From Pseudomonas gingeri (GTDB lineage: Bacteria; Pseudomonadota; Gammaproteobacteria; Pseudomonadales; Pseudomonadaceae): a stretch of 64,000 nucleotides of DNA. The position numbers were made by a program, and so were the translations under genes. The notes beneath the pieces were generated by a model. That model had not been told where the DNA came from. It saw only the letters and a program-made list of their open reading frames with translations, and did no database searches. Of this stretch, positions 63,304-64,000 are shown in pieces (position 1 is the stretch's first letter; every line of letters starts with the position of its first letter). The DNA lies in NCBI RefSeq assembly GCF_013386165.1, contig NZ_JACAOS010000003.1:972343-1036342 (forward strand), written 5' to 3'.

Positions 63304-64000
63304 ATGCCATTGACCGCCAAAGGTTCTCGCTCCCGGATCGTTCGTTACGCCTTGAGCCTGCTGATCGGCCTGCTACCGATACTGTCGGGGATCGCCATCC
63401 TGCATTGGCAAGCCGGTCGGACCTTGAGCCAGAACGCCGGAAAAACCGCCAGCGAGGCCCTGAAGCAGTTCGACCTGATGCTCGACAATGCCGCCGAGTC
63501 CGCCAATGTCATCCTGCCCCTGGCCGGCCAGCCCTGCGACGACGTCAAACTGGCTCTGCGCGAGCAGGTCACCCGGCGGCCCTTCGTCCGGGCCGCGAAC
63601 CTGGCCTGGAACAACAACCTGTATTGCACTTCATTGTTCGGCCCCTACCAGGAGGCGGTCGACCCGGCCGACTATGTCGATGGCACGCTCTGGCTGATGA
63701 ACGGCAATCCGGTCACCCCCAAGTCCTCGCTGCTGGTCTACCGCCTGCAGGACGGCAAGGGCGCCGCCATGGTCAGCATCGATGGCTATCACCTGGCCAA
63801 TATCCTGCGCCTGATCGGACGCGAAGCCGGCTTGCGCCTGCAGGTCGGCAATGTCTGGATCTCCGGCCAGGGCCAGGTACGCGAGGGCGAGGCCCCCGGC
63901 TTTGCCGTCGGACAGGCACACCTGTCCTCCAGCCGCTTCCCCTTCAGCGTCAGCGCAGGCTTCCCGGCGGGAGAAGCCTGGCGTTACGTCGGCAAGGAAT
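63304..64000 (+). CDS. CSS-motif membrane sensor protein, probable cyclic-di-GMP phosphodiesterase (cut by window end)
   Basis: Only 232 codons are visible. An N-terminal helix (YALSLLIGLLPILSGIAIL, about residues 16-34) precedes a periplasmic domain. It has the two-cysteine pattern of CSS-motif sensors: Cys79 in AGQPCDDVKLALREQV and Cys105 in NNLYCTSLFGPY (the CSS motif, here CTS). In known members these cysteines form a redox-sensitive disulfide that controls a C-terminal EAL phosphodiesterase. That domain should lie beyond the window and was not seen. The ribosome site before ATG 63304 is weak. Confidence 0.8.
   Translation, partial: MPLTAKGSRSRIVRYALSLLIGLLPILSGIAILHWQAGRTLSQNAGKTASEALKQFDLMLDNAAESANVILPLAGQPCDDVKLALREQVTRRPFVRAANLAWNNNLYCTSLFGPYQEAVDPADYVDGTLWLMNGNPVTPKSSLLVYRLQDGKGAAMVSIDGYHLANILRLIGREAGLRLQVGNVWISGQGQVREGEAPGFAVGQAHLSSSRFPFSVSAGFPAGEAWRYVGKE

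Overview
The window reads as chromosomal DNA of a Pseudomonas of the P. fluorescens group. Coding density and GC are high. Short palindromic REP elements with the core GAGCGAGCTTGCTCGC are scattered between and inside genes. Two blocks have the gene order that I recall from P. aeruginosa: selB-selA-fdhE-fdnIHG (PA4807-PA4812) and the pdt/lap two-partner-secretion locus (about PA0688-PA0701). No tRNA, rRNA, insertion sequence, prophage or CRISPR array was seen.

Layout. 1-7,852 (minus): the selenium and formate module: partial selB, selA, fdhE, and the three subunits of membrane-bound formate dehydrogenase. Its catalytic subunit is read through an in-frame UGA (selenocysteine) followed at once by a SECIS hairpin. 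8,008-8,763: a TetR-family regulator. 9,312-14,521 (plus): a MacAB/TolC-type exporter with separate ATPase, permease, outer-membrane factor and membrane-fusion protein, then a 99-residue orphan protein. 14,499-22,802: a LysR regulator divergent from an apparent operon of an argininosuccinate-lyase-family enzyme, a polar amino-acid ABC importer, two tandem NodB/HpPgdA-like hydrolases and an MFS transporter. This is the best candidate here for an undescribed catabolic system. 22,943-31,924 (minus): a MuxABC-OpmB-type RND efflux pump with two different RND subunits. 32,115-33,261: two tandem thiol peroxidases. 33,424-34,537: a hypothetical protein and a GNAT acetyltransferase.

34,619-58,835 (minus): a LysR gene, then a co-directional block. 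In transcription order it holds a DING-type phosphate-binding protein or phosphatase (lapA-like), the 4,130-residue TpsA exoprotein PdtA, PhdA (a Phd-like domain joined to a transposase-like segment), the TpsB transporter PdtB, an ExbB with a large periplasmic DUF2341/LamG front, ExbD, a TonB-like protein, a porin, a coiled-coil periplasmic protein, a YbjN-like protein and a PpiC-like chaperone. The logic is export of a giant surface protein with its own energising complex. In P. aeruginosa the equivalent genes respond to phosphate starvation; I found no convincing PHO box here.

59,237-64,000: a DUF1345 membrane protein, 4-hydroxyphenylpyruvate dioxygenase (tyrosine catabolism), an EamA permease divergent from a LysR regulator, and the start of a CSS-motif sensor protein, probably a cyclic-di-GMP phosphodiesterase, cut by the window end.
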